Positions 23,914 through 31,079 of a stretch of 34,080 nt of DNA are shown here, in pieces. The notes beneath the pieces were generated by a model. It saw only the letters and a program-made list of their open reading frames with translations, made no database searches and was not told where the DNA came from. The position numbers were made by a program, and so were the translations under genes. Source of the stretch: a virus; IMG/VR virus record IMGVR_UViG_3300035698_008467, positions 1-34,080 of that record; one strand, written 5' to 3'. Each line of letters starts with the position of its first letter. The stretch's first letter is position 1.

Positions 23914-26162
23914 GATGCTCCTGATTTAGCACTAGCTCCAATTTTAAATCCAGCTAATTGAGCTGCAAGTTTCATGTAGTGAGCTACTTTTTCTTTAGCT
24001 AAATCTACATAATAATTATCTTCAGTTTTTCTAGCCTGAGCTACACATTCATCGTGATAAGGTAGTAGTAACTGGATATGATCTTGAAAGTTATTGTTAT
24101 TAATCCACCTTCTAAGAAGCACAAATGCTATCTTTAGAATAGCTGAACCACTTGATTGAATTGGTGTATTAAAAGCTGCTCTTTGAATAGTACCATGTTC
24201 TGCAGGTACAGCAAGTCTCCATTTATCAAAGAATCTCATCCTACCTAATACTGGTTCAATAATAAACCCTTCATTAAGTGCATACATTCCAAATTTATCC
24301 ATCATCTTACGAATAGCTGGGGCAATCTCAAAGAACCTAGTAAGAATAAACTTAGCTCTTTCTTCAGATATTTTAAGGTTAAAAGCTAGTTTAAAGTAGC
24401 TAATACCATATATAGATCCAAACGATACTGCTTTTGAACTATCTCTTAATTCTTCATGACCTTTACAAGAACATTTCTTATATTCAGGTGTAGAATTAGG
24501 GTCTGAAGGATCATTAGGTCTGTAATACATACATCCAGATTCAGTTGCATCAATCCATTCTTGACCAAAAATCAATTCAGAATTCTTACTATGCAAATCA
24601 TAACCTAATCGTAGGTACTCTAACCAAGAAGTTTCTCCCGCTAAGTATGCAACAATAACTAATTCCTGTCCATCGTAATCAGCATCAATTAGCTCAAAAC
24701 CTTCATCAGGAATTAAAGCAGCTCTATATGCTGAGTGTTTTCTAGGAATATTTAATAAGTTAGGCTTAACAGAACTCAATCTACCAGTTTTTAATATCTG
24801 CTGGAATCTAGTTCTATGCTTACCGTCTATTTCCACATGTTTATCGTAGAAGTTCTTACCGAAGTTTTTCAATTGGTATTCTACCTCATTCCAACCTAAA
24901 TAGTGAGTAATAATAGGATTTAAGTGTTCGTAATCAACTAAAACCTCTTTACCAGTACTCTCAATTTCTGGCGATATAGCTTGAAATATTATAAGTCTTT
25001 GTGCAGGTGATGCCCAATTTAAACTTAATGTTTCTGCAGGTCTTAACCAACCTTGCTCAACACAGACTTCTTTGTGGTTCAATAAAAGAAACTTATTCAA
25101 AGAATCTACTGCATTCTCGTCATTCCTTAGGATTAAAAGCTTTAAAACTCCATATATGCTGTTAAGCGTTGTGGGATATGGTGAATTAGTCCATGCTTTT
25201 CCAGATAATTTTAACCCTTCTGGGAAATCAGGATCATGTTCTTCTAATAACTTTTTAAGTTCAAGAGCTGATGTTTTTTCAATTGGAAAATCAAAAGTTC
25301 GCTCAAGAATAATCTTTTTCTTTTGTGCAGAACTCCAAATAGGTTCCATAAATGTATCCTTTGGAGAAATCCAATCTTGCTGAAGAAGAAGTTCTCTGAA
25401 CTGCTCCTTAACCATATTATTCAAAGTTTTTAATTCTTCGTCATAAATTGGTTGAACTGAATCAGCAATAGCATACCATTTGATCTTATCAAAGAATACT
25501 CCTTGCATCTCCATATCAGCAACACACTTAACAAACTCATTTTCCCACCAAGAAGTCTTTTTTAAACCTTTGTGAGATCCTAATGAAACTAGTGTGTCAA
25601 AATAAGCCATCTCTTTTAACTGAATAGCTTTTAAAGTATTTAATTTTATTACATCAATAGCAGCATATTCAATTTGCTCGTCATTATACTCATGAGTATC
25701 TCCAAAAGTAGTCTGAGCATCTTTAGAAATATCTAAACTAAATCTCTTTAGCATTATTGCCTGTAATCCATACGCAGAACCTTCAGAAGAATAACCATTA
25801 TTCAAAATCTGCTCGCCTAGTAAGGTATCATAAACTTTCTCAAGTACAATACCAGTTTTCTTCATTATTGAGTAATCAAACGCTACACTATGAATAACAC
25901 ATAAAGTTCTTTTAAGTTCTAACATCAACAAACGTTTCTGATCGTCGCTTAAAAAATCCCACTGTATTACCCAGGTTTCGTTCTCATCTGTGTTACAAAA
26001 AGACAACACTTTTAATTTTCTACTTAAAATAGAATCAGTGTATGTTGTTTCTGTATCAAATGCTACCTGATTTAAAGGTCTCAGCCAATTAATGAATTCA
26101 ATAAAACCACTACATCTATAAGATGTAGCGGCTGTATTCCCTATGAATCTAAGAACACTCAT
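23895..26162 (-). CDS. Family A DNA polymerase with 3'-5' exonuclease
   Basis: The 755-residue protein has an N-terminal DEDD exonuclease (VAFDTETT, Asp36 and Glu38; later DTLLGEQIL and YAAIDV). The family A polymerase motifs follow: TGRLSSVKPNLLNIPR before the fingers, motif A DADYDGQELVIVA (about 490-502), motif B RDSSKAVSFGSIYG (about 573-586) and motif C YHDEC (about 702). There is no 5' nuclease domain, as in T7-like and many Bacteroidota phage polymerases; that activity is encoded at 10355-11215. A CxCKGH insert (KKCSCKGHEE) before motif B is unusual. It is the phage replicase and ends in TAG. Confidence 0.93.
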   Translation of the reverse strand: MSVLRFIGNTAATSYRCSGFIEFINWLRPLNQVAFDTETTYTDSILSRKLKVLSFCNTDENETWVIQWDFLSDDQKRLLMLELKRTLCVIHSVAFDYSIMKKTGIVLEKVYDTLLGEQILNNGYSSEGSAYGLQAIMLKRFSLDISKDAQTTFGDTHEYNDEQIEYAAIDVIKLNTLKAIQLKEMAYFDTLVSLGSHKGLKKTSWWENEFVKCVADMEMQGVFFDKIKWYAIADSVQPIYDEELKTLNNMVKEQFRELLLQQDWISPKDTFMEPIWSSAQKKKIILERTFDFPIEKTSALELKKLLEEHDPDFPEGLKLSGKAWTNSPYPTTLNSIYGVLKLLILRNDENAVDSLNKFLLLNHKEVCVEQGWLRPAETLSLNWASPAQRLIIFQAISPEIESTGKEVLVDYEHLNPIITHYLGWNEVEYQLKNFGKNFYDKHVEIDGKHRTRFQQILKTGRLSSVKPNLLNIPRKHSAYRAALIPDEGFELIDADYDGQELVIVAYLAGETSWLEYLRLGYDLHSKNSELIFGQEWIDATESGCMYYRPNDPSDPNSTPEYKKCSCKGHEELRDSSKAVSFGSIYGISYFKLAFNLKISEERAKFILTRFFEIAPAIRKMMDKFGMYALNEGFIIEPVLGRMRFFDKWRLAVPAEHGTIQRAAFNTPIQSSGSAILKIAFVLLRRWINNNNFQDHIQLLLPYHDECVAQARKTEDNYYVDLAKEKVAHYMKLAAQLAGFKIGASAKSGASWLEAH

Positions 26163-26165
26163 GGA

Positions 26166-26951
26166 TTACTCCTGAGTTTTTTGCAATGAATTTTCCCAAT
26201 CTTGAGTAGACTCTTGAATATCTGCAACAGCTTGAGCATCTTTTGCATCATCTGATGGTTGAACATCTTTGCTTTCTTCAGCAACATCAGCAATAGCTTC
26301 AGATTTCTCAATTCCTTCAGCTTCTGAAGCAACAGCTAATACTAATGGGTGAATGTCCAAGTTCTCTCTTCTGATAGAATCTGGTTGACCTTTTCTCTCT
26401 CCAGTAGAAACTGTTTTAGGCAAGTGGTAAACTTCATTTGAAGATTTCATCACATGCTCAGTAGCTACTTTCAAGTCTACGAATTCTGTAGCTTCCCAAA
26501 CAACTCCTAAAACTGTAGCTAAATAACCTAACAAAGTCTTTTTAGCAAATGTGTTAGAACCTTGAGTAAGAATAGATGATTTAGGATTTCCATCTTCATC
26601 ATACTTACAAGATCCCCACATATCCACTTTAGCTTCCTTTTTAGGAACTACAGTGATGAATAATACTTCTTCTGGCAATTTATCACCAATCATACCCCAG
26701 TCGCTAGACTTGAATATATCTAAACCATTACCAGTAACTTCTAACTGTTCTGCTTCTCCTTCTTTAGCAACATTTACTTTGGGAGAAAAATCTAAATTGT
26801 ACTTTTTAGCAAACTCAATAGAAGGGTAAACCTTTCCATTTGCAAATACTCTTAAATCACCGTCTGTAGGTAATTTATCTGCAGATACTTTCTTTTCTGC
26901 TACTTTTACTGTTTCTAATGTTACATTAGATAAAAAACTTAAATTGCTCAT
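26166..26951 (-). CDS. Hypothetical protein upstream of polymerase, 261 aa
   Basis: The first 200 residues are mixed strand and helix (DGDLRVFANGKVYPSIEFAK, later VDMWGSCKYDEDGNPKSSI). The last 50 are strongly acidic and Gln/Asp/Glu-rich, likely disordered. It lies 3 bases from the polymerase start. An acidic tail and this position suggest a DNA-replication accessory protein such as a second SSB-like or processivity factor. I see no motif that proves this. Confidence 0.65.
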   Translation of the reverse strand: MSNLSFLSNVTLETVKVAEKKVSADKLPTDGDLRVFANGKVYPSIEFAKKYNLDFSPKVNVAKEGEAEQLEVTGNGLDIFKSSDWGMIGDKLPEEVLFITVVPKKEAKVDMWGSCKYDEDGNPKSSILTQGSNTFAKKTLLGYLATVLGVVWEATEFVDLKVATEHVMKSSNEVYHLPKTVSTGERKGQPDSIRRENLDIHPLVLAVASEAEGIEKSEAIADVAEESKDVQPSDDAKDAQAVADIQESTQDWENSLQKTQE

Positions 26952-26973
26952 TCTTAATTAATTTTACTATAGT

Positions 26974-27348
26974 TTATAAAAAATACTTTCTTGTTATTGT
27001 ATCGAATATTTCAGGTCTAATAAATAAATATCTCGCCTTTTTAAACTCCAAATCTGGAGTAAAGAAGTCTTCAAATTGACTCCTTGTTACTGACATTACC
27101 TTGCCAGTTCTATCTGCTTCCTCTGCAGTTAATCCTTCTCTGAAATTACGTACTTCCGCCAATAATAAAGCTTCATGTTTATTACAATGTTCCAGCATTT
27201 CAGAGTTCATCACCCATGTTATAGCTAGTCTTACCTCAGAGAACATCTTCAATTGTCTGATTAGTTTAGCCTTATTTAAGTCTTGTGCTGTTATGAAAGT
27301 GGCAGGACATGTAGTTACATTTACTTCTATTATAGCGGCTGTATGCAT
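26974..27348 (-). CDS. Hypothetical protein, 124 aa
   Basis: The protein begins MHTAAIIEVNVTTCPATFIT and contains a helical middle (KLIRQLKMFSEVRLAITWVM) and an FRPE-like C-terminus (RYLFIRPEIFDTITRKYFL). No family is recognised. It lies one base downstream of the preceding gene and 22 bases upstream of the next, in a continuous operon leading to the polymerase. Confidence 0.6.
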   Translation of the reverse strand: MHTAAIIEVNVTTCPATFITAQDLNKAKLIRQLKMFSEVRLAITWVMNSEMLEHCNKHEALLLAEVRNFREGLTAEEADRTGKVMSVTRSQFEDFFTPDLEFKKARYLFIRPEIFDTITRKYFL

Positions 27349-27349
27349 A

Positions 27350-27820
27350 TTAATCGAAGAAATAGGTTCTAAAGGTACGTCTTCCTAAAAGAAATGGCAA
27401 TAACTTAAAGAAAGACATCTTATCAAGTTTTTCAACTTTACCTGTATTCTTATCAGATGCCTTTTTGTACAAAGTTGATTCCATTTTAGTTTCTTCTAAA
27501 ATTGTTTCTATCTCAGAAGTTTTCTTTAAATGATTATTATAATACCCTTTAACACCTCTTAAATCCTTTTCACCTTGAGCTACAGTGGCCTGAAGTTCAG
27601 CAATCTTCTTTTTCTGTAGCTCATTTTTACACTTTAACTCGTCAGAAGTTTTATTTCCTGTAGAAATTAAATCAGTTAAATTTACATTATCTATTTTAAG
27701 ATCGTTCATTTCACGTTCCCTAACTTTAGCCTCAGCTATTAAAGAAGGTCTAGTTTTGTAATTCTTTTTAGGTTTTTTCTCTGCTTCCACTGCAGCGTTC
27801 TTCTGATTCTGGTTTTTCAT
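27350..27820 (-). CDS. Coiled-coil hypothetical protein, 156 aa
   Basis: The N-terminus is very basic (EAEKKPKKNYKTRPSLIAEA). A long coiled coil follows, including LKCKNELQKKKIAELQATVA, and a hydrophobic, aromatic C-terminus ends RRTFRTYFFD. The gene starts 4 bases after one copy of the GAATATTTAAAG leader motif. The basic head suggests nucleic acid binding, and the tail could touch a membrane. Function is unknown. Confidence 0.6.
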   Translation of the reverse strand: MKNQNQKNAAVEAEKKPKKNYKTRPSLIAEAKVREREMNDLKIDNVNLTDLISTGNKTSDELKCKNELQKKKIAELQATVAQGEKDLRGVKGYYNNHLKKTSEIETILEETKMESTLYKKASDKNTGKVEKLDKMSFFKLLPFLLGRRTFRTYFFD

Positions 27821-27824
27821 TTCT

Positions 27825-27836
27825 GAATATTTAAAG
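27825..27836 (-). promoter_or_regulatory. Leader motif copy 1 (CTTTAAATATTC)
   Basis: On the - strand AATCTTTAAATATTC ends 4 bases before the ATG at 27820. The same motif precedes three other - strand starts in this window at nearly the same distance. Confidence 0.5.
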
Positions 27837-27844
27837 ATTAATTA

Positions 27845-28180
27845 TTAATTGTCCAGGGATCTACACCCTATTATATTTCCTATCTTATCTCTCACTATAT
27901 TTGATGGAGTAAGTAAATCTTTTCTATGAGGAAGAGAAGTTTTAACCAAATTTGATACAATGAAATATGTTCCTTCAGAGGGATTTGGTAATCCTTGAGC
28001 ATTTCCAAAAACTGTAGATGTTATAGGGATTCCATCAATTTCTCCAATTATATTAGTGAATTGATTTAATCTAGCCATTCCGTTACTCTTGGGAAATACC
28101 CTTACCAGTTTATTCCCTTCATCCAATATGTTTACTGGATGTGGTACTTTATTAATGATAGTTTGTACATCATTACTCAT
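27845..28180 (-). CDS. Conserved small protein of unknown function, 111 aa
   Basis: The product contains NKVPHPVNIL at its N-terminus, YFIVSNLVKTSLPHRKDLLTPSNIVRD in the middle and GNIIGCRSL at the end. I recall this order of motifs (PHPVxI, YIVS, RxDLxxP, RDxxGxIIGCRxL) in a widespread uncharacterised family of phage and bacterial proteins, without a known activity. Its ATG shares a base with the upstream TAA (TAATG), so translation is coupled to the 52-residue gene. Confidence 0.6.
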   Translation of the reverse strand: MSNDVQTIINKVPHPVNILDEGNKLVRVFPKSNGMARLNQFTNIIGEIDGIPITSTVFGNAQGLPNPSEGTYFIVSNLVKTSLPHRKDLLTPSNIVRDKIGNIIGCRSLDN

Positions 28181-28338
28181 TATTTTATATGTTTTCTACG
28201 TATTAAAACGTGGGATTTATCCCCTTTACCTATTAATAAATTCTTAATAGTTGAGGGAACTGTAACAAGTCTGGGACCGTACATAAATTGTTTATTTTTA
28301 TAATTTACTTTGATTATTTCATCTGGATTTGCTGTCAT
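28180..28338 (-). CDS. Small hypothetical protein, 52 aa
   Basis: An ATG at 28338 opens 52 codons to a TAA that overlaps the next start by one base. The product is basic (NPDEIIKVNYKNKQFMYG, then RLVTVPSTIKNLLIGKGDKS, ending RRKHIK) and looks like a small beta-rich domain. It fits without gaps between two other genes. The family is unknown. Confidence 0.6.
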   Translation of the reverse strand: MTANPDEIIKVNYKNKQFMYGPRLVTVPSTIKNLLIGKGDKSHVLIRRKHIK

Positions 28339-28339
28339 A

Positions 28340-28567
28340 TTACTTGAAAATTAAATGTATTTTAGATGAGGAACAATAAGATAAATTTTCATCAACTTCA
28401 AGATATTTAATAATTTCTAGAAATAGTCGCATTTCTGATACTGATAGTATGGAATGATATTTATGCTCTAACTCAAACATTTTATCTCTCACTGTTATAA
28501 TATCATAATACTCAAATAAATCATTCTTTATTAGTTGATGTTTAATTTTATATAGTTCTGTACTCAT
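28340..28567 (-). CDS. Small helical hypothetical protein, 75 aa
   Basis: I choose the ATG at 28567 (MSTELYKIKHQLIKNDLF). An in-frame ATG ten codons earlier would place the start inside the hairpin-plus-T-run at 28586-28604. The protein is helical with a DIITVRDKMFELEHKYHS segment and a C-terminal serine and cysteine cluster. It ends one base before the next ATG. Function unknown. Confidence 0.55.
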   Translation of the reverse strand: MSTELYKIKHQLIKNDLFEYYDIITVRDKMFELEHKYHSILSVSEMRLFLEIIKYLEVDENLSYCSSSKIHLIFK

Positions 28568-28585
28568 AGTATAAAGGCTGCTTTT

Positions 28586-28604
28586 AAAAAACAACACGGT
28601 GTTG
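28586..28604 (-). terminator. Short dyad with T run
   Basis: On the - strand CAACAC and GTGTTG are perfect inverted copies separated by one base, followed at once by six T. As RNA the usable stem is about 4 bp with a 5-base loop, so it is a weak terminator; as DNA it is a 13-bp operator-like palindrome. It lies between the 57- and 75-residue genes. Confidence 0.5.
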
Positions 28605-28616
28605 ATCTATTAAATT

Positions 28617-28790
28617 TTAGTTAACGTTAGAACTTGCAGCCTTTGATGAGGTTAAGTTGTTTAATTGAGATTGAACTTTATTTGCTCTAGCTCTCAAAAA
28701 AGTTGGCTTTAAATTGGTATTATATCTACCAGTTAATAAATTGTTTACTGTTCTTAACTTGGTTTTTAAAATTGTAGTTTGTTTACACAT
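28617..28790 (-). CDS. Small basic protein, 57 aa
   Basis: An ATG at 28790 opens 57 codons (MCKQTTILKTKLRTVNNLLT, later RARANKVQSQLNNL), a strongly basic and helical product that could bind nucleic acid. It is bounded upstream by two hairpin terminators and a leader motif copy, and downstream by a weak terminator, so it looks like an independent transcription unit. Function unknown. Confidence 0.6.
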   Translation of the reverse strand: MCKQTTILKTKLRTVNNLLTGRYNTNLKPTFLRARANKVQSQLNNLTSSKAASSNVN

Positions 28791-28795
28791 AATAA

Positions 28796-28806
28796 GATAT
28801 TTAAAG
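28796..28806 (-). promoter_or_regulatory. Leader motif copy 2 (CTTTAAATATC)
   Basis: AATCTTTAAATATC on the - strand ends 5 bases before the ATG at 28790. It falls directly after the T run of a terminator, leaving no room for a standard promoter elsewhere. This makes it a candidate promoter or translation signal. Confidence 0.5.
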
Positions 28807-28811
28807 ATTTG

Positions 28812-28839
28812 AAAAACCCCACATCGTAGAGAGGTGGGG
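28812..28839 (-). terminator. Rho-independent terminator, second of two
   Basis: On the - strand CCCCAC pairs with GTGGGG around an 11-base loop and five T follow. It is the nearer of two hairpins separating the 129-residue gene from the 57-residue gene. Confidence 0.75.
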
Positions 28840-28851
28840 AAAATTGCTATG

Positions 28852-28885
28852 AAAAAGAATACTCATATTGTGCACCCTGAGTATC
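28852..28885 (-). terminator. Rho-independent terminator, first of two
   Basis: On the - strand GATACTCA pairs with TGAGTATT (7 Watson-Crick pairs and one G-U) around a 12-base loop, followed by C and five T. It lies 32 bases after the stop of the 129-residue gene. Confidence 0.7.
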
Positions 28886-28917
28886 GAGAAGGGCAAAGAA
28901 CGTGCGTAACTCGCCAG

Positions 28918-29307
28918 TTAAATATTAATTGGTGTGGCTCTGTAACCCTCACTTACTATAACTTCATTGGATTCTCTAATAACCATCCAAGTCTTACAAG
29001 GAAGTACTGAAGGATCTATTCCACTTTTAGCTAGTGCATCTCCTAAAATTTGGCAAGGGTGGTAATCCACATCTAATGTTATTTGACCTGATTCTGATGC
29101 TAAAGATTCCACTAGTTCTTTATAGAACACCTCAGTAGCTTCTTTAGTAATTTTTGCCTGATTATCTGATGAATGATTTAACATAAGTAACTCTAATTGT
29201 CTTTCTGCAGAAGATTGAGCACCAATATCTTGGTTTAAAGGTTTAGTTATTGATTCTTGCCACCACAAAACTGCAGCAATAATAGCTTCTTGTCTAGTAT
29301 ATTTCAT
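28918..29307 (-). CDS. Hypothetical protein, 129 aa
   Basis: The product starts MKYTRQEAIIAAVLWWQESI and has a helical first half. Near residue 85 it has TLDVDYHPCQILGDALAKSG, then PCKTWMVIRESNEVIVSEGY, a compact strand region. I do not recognise the family. The gene starts 2 bases after the broken oxygenase gene and ends in tandem terminators. Confidence 0.6.
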   Translation of the reverse strand: MKYTRQEAIIAAVLWWQESITKPLNQDIGAQSSAERQLELLMLNHSSDNQAKITKEATEVFYKELVESLASESGQITLDVDYHPCQILGDALAKSGIDPSVLPCKTWMVIRESNEVIVSEGYRATPINI

Positions 29308-29309
29308 AA

Positions 29310-29735
29310 TTATCTGGTTCTAAATGAACATGTGAATCTCCCTGATACGCTTGGAGATACTAATACTTTCTCTACTCCATGAACTTGACACGAGTTGTCA
29401 AATATAAATACATCTCCCTTGCGTAACTTAGGATAATATCTATCTTCTACGAAGTCATTAGTTACTACTTTACCATCATCCGAACAGTCTGCATTATCAT
29501 TAAGATAGAACTATCCACCTAAAAAGTCTACATCAGGTTCTGATAGCATTAATATTGCTACCATATCCTGAAACTTAGGAATAACTTGTGTTTTCTCAAC
29601 ATCTTTATGAGGTAAGATCTGTCCATTATGGCTGTATTTAAATACAGGAAGACAGAAGTCTGTAATTGGCCCATCAAAGCTTTCTCCTGTTATATCTAAC
29701 AGTTTTAACTTGATGTCTTCAATTATTTCCTTCAA
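29310..29735 (-). pseudogene. 2OG-Fe(II) oxygenase interrupted by an in-frame TAG
   Basis: A single phase from 29735 to 29310 encodes a complete 2OG-Fe(II) dioxygenase core: ILPHKD with the iron ligands His43 and Asp45, a DVDFLGG segment, then after the TAG at 29511-29513 FYLNDNADC, LRKGDVFIFDN, QVHGVEKV with the distal His119, and SGRFTCSFRTR with the 2OG-binding Arg133. The TAG sits where GG-x-FYL usually continues, so the rest of the protein is conserved in frame. The start is a TTG or lies further upstream in an AT-rich overlap. Enzymes of this type hydroxylate proteins or nucleotides. It is either a fresh nonsense mutation, suppressed amber codon or sequence error. Confidence 0.75.
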
Positions 29736-29856
29736 AATTCCACCAGTTAAATACTGATACTGTAACCAGGACTTCTGGTTGAGGTGTACAGTGTGTTACT
29801 AAAATTGTTTCTGTCTTTGATTGGAAGTTCTTCTTGAATTCCTCCAAATTGACCAT
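29719..29856 (-). CDS. Small protein, 45 aa, overlapping another frame
   Basis: An ATG at 29856 opens 45 codons (MVNLEEFKKNFQ, then TILVTHCTPQPEVLVTV, ending VFNWWNFEGNN) to a TGA that overlaps the probable oxygenase TTG start by 17 bases. The composition is very protein-like. It overlaps, in another phase, the 58-codon frame starting at 29923. One of the two, or a fusion by frameshift, is real. Confidence 0.45.
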   Translation of the reverse strand: MVNLEEFKKNFQSKTETILVTHCTPQPEVLVTVSVFNWWNFEGNN

Positions 29857-29923
29857 TGAAAGTCTGTAATATATTATTACATGTTTGCTTTCCTACTAGA
29901 TTTCTTAATACTACTTTTTTCAT
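29747..29923 (-). CDS. Small protein, 58 aa, behind leader motif
   Basis: The ATG at 29923 follows leader motif copy 3 by 6 bases and opens 58 codons (MKKVVLRNLVGKQTCNNIL at the start, ending TSTRSPGYSISI). The first half is protein-like. The second half reads less naturally than the overlapping 45-codon frame, so a frameshift joining the two is possible. The motif supports the start. Confidence 0.45.
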   Translation of the reverse strand: MKKVVLRNLVGKQTCNNILQTFNGQFGGIQEELPIKDRNNFSNTLYTSTRSPGYSISI

Positions 29924-29929
29924 TTTAAT

Positions 29930-29941
29930 GAATATTTAAAG
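29930..29941 (-). promoter_or_regulatory. Leader motif copy 3 (CTTTAAATATTC)
   Basis: AATCTTTAAATATTC on the - strand ends 6 bases before the ATG at 29923, just downstream of the large structured region 29941-30586. Confidence 0.5.
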
Positions 29942-30586
29942 ATTATTTATATTTAATGTAATAAATTACCTAAAGGAGATAAGCTTCGATTTCTAAGAAC
30001 TAATTAAGTTAGAACTCTCTCCTTTGGTAACTATAATAACCCGTCTAGACTCTCGTAGAGTTTAGCCATCACACTAATCTCCTGAGAGTCACTCAGAGAT
30101 TTCAAGTCTTGATATTCGACGGGGATGTAAGGTGATACTTTTGCAACTCACCAATTTGAGAATTAGTAATACCCCACTAACCTGACGTAGGAATCGAAAA
30201 CTACCTACAAAAGTATCTGCAGAATCGAACTGCTTTAGTGGTGTGCAAAGGAATCGAACCTTCAGGTGTATATCTACACAGCACCAAGCGTCAATGGAAT
30301 CGAACCATCTCCCTGCCAACACACACCATAAATTATTAGGCCGAGTATCTCGCCGTTCAAGCGGTCTCCGTGTGTAAAAGGTCTTTACCTTCACCTAATA
30401 ATAGTAAAACTCTTTGACCAGACATCACTCTGGAATACCGATATTGGTTTTGACAAGAAGTATTTCTCTAATAAACACGACTGTTGATAGCAGCTAAACT
30501 ATCTTAGGGAATCCTCCTAAGTCCTGCACCAATATTTTCACAGGAACATCTCTAGTTTTTCAGTTTATTTTTAATCAAAAAGTTAA
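29941..30586 (-). ncRNA. Candidate large structured RNA with four T-loop-like hairpins
   Basis: About 650 bases without a credible gene. On the - strand four hairpins carry TTCGATT, the tRNA T-loop consensus: stems at 30293-30309, 30247-30263 and 30219-30233 with 7-base loops, and 30187-30208 with a 12-base loop. They lie inside long-range helices: GGTGTGT/GCACACC (30321-30327, 30240-30246), CCACTAA/TTAGTGG (30235-30241, 30174-30180), TTATTAGG/CCTAATAA (30394-30401, 30333-30340), CCAATAT/ATATTGG (30529-30535, 30441-30447), TCTCCTTT/AAAGGAGA (30018-30025, 29972-29979). Local stems include AATCTC/GAGATT (30076-30101) and CCAGA/TCTGG (30418-30433). T-arms are only 34-53 bases apart, too close for complete tRNAs. 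Confidence 0.6.
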
Positions 30587-30748
30587 TTAATCCCAAATGT
30601 CCTCAAATACTCTAACAGCATTTGCAGTAGATCCACTTTCTAAATAACTACGAGTTAAAAGACACCATATTGCAAGTTCAAGTATTAACATAATAAAAGC
30701 TAATATAGTGGCTAGACATTTTAATATAAATTTAATAATGTTCAGCAT
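30587..30748 (-). CDS. Small membrane protein, 53 aa
   Basis: An ATG at 30748 opens 53 codons. Residues 8-30 form a strong membrane segment (ILKCLATILAFIMLILELAI); the C-terminus is polar and acidic (NAVRVFEDIWD). It ends at the border of the large structured region. The upstream gene's stop overlaps the start closely. A small early membrane protein of unknown role. Confidence 0.6.
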   Translation of the reverse strand: MLNIIKFILKCLATILAFIMLILELAIWCLLTRSYLESGSTANAVRVFEDIWD

Positions 30749-30749
30749 G

Positions 30750-31055
30750 TTACTTATCTTTAACTATTGATGCATAAACTACGTCTTCCGCTGTTTCTCT
30801 AATTAACATAGTTCTAATCTCCCACTGAGAGGTAGAATCATATTTATTTGATAGCTCTCCAGTTGAAGCATTATAATATGCATGAGATTCTGGAAGTACT
30901 TTGACAACTTGCATTTTTGTGTCATAAGTTGGAGACTCTAACAAATCTCCTACAGATAAATCTGCCTCAGTATTAAATGAGTACTTTTTTGCTCTAGCTA
31001 ATTCTGCCTTAGAAGAGGTTACTTTGTTTATGTAAATAACAATAATTGTTTTCAT
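30750..31055 (-). CDS. Hypothetical protein, 101 aa
   Basis: The protein begins MKTIIVIYINKVTSSKAELA. It has a segment reading VGDLLESPTYDTKMQVVKVL, which recalls small phage proteins with a short SH3-like or beta-barrel core (xVGDxV...VVxV), and ends VVYASIVKDK. No family can be named with certainty. It sits one base from the membrane protein gene. Confidence 0.65.
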   Translation of the reverse strand: MKTIIVIYINKVTSSKAELARAKKYSFNTEADLSVGDLLESPTYDTKMQVVKVLPESHAYYNASTGELSNKYDSTSQWEIRTMLIRETAEDVVYASIVKDK

Positions 31056-31079
31056 TACTTTTGTTTTTATTAGATTAAA

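Noticed and set aside
17060-26960. Shared GTAAAATTAA leader before the genes at 17068, 23742 and 26951
   Set aside because: At 23742 the match lies inside the coding sequence of the 50-residue gene and spacing varies, so it is probably AT-rich coincidence.
28849-29010. 53-codon + strand frame beginning ATGAAAAAGAAT
   Set aside because: It spans a - strand terminator and the end of the 129-residue - strand gene, and no other gene in this region is on the + strand.
30240-30327. A complete tRNA built from the GGTGTGT/GCACACC stem and the nearby T-arm
   Set aside because: The 88 bases between give no acceptable D-arm or 7-base anticodon loop, and another T-arm lies inside where the D-arm should be.
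30089-30394. 101-codon open frame on the - strand inside the structured region
   Set aside because: Its Arg/Cys/Phe-rich product only mirrors the repeated T-loop hairpins (GTTCGATT gives RFDS or VRF), is unlike other proteins here, and sits across perfect long-range helices.
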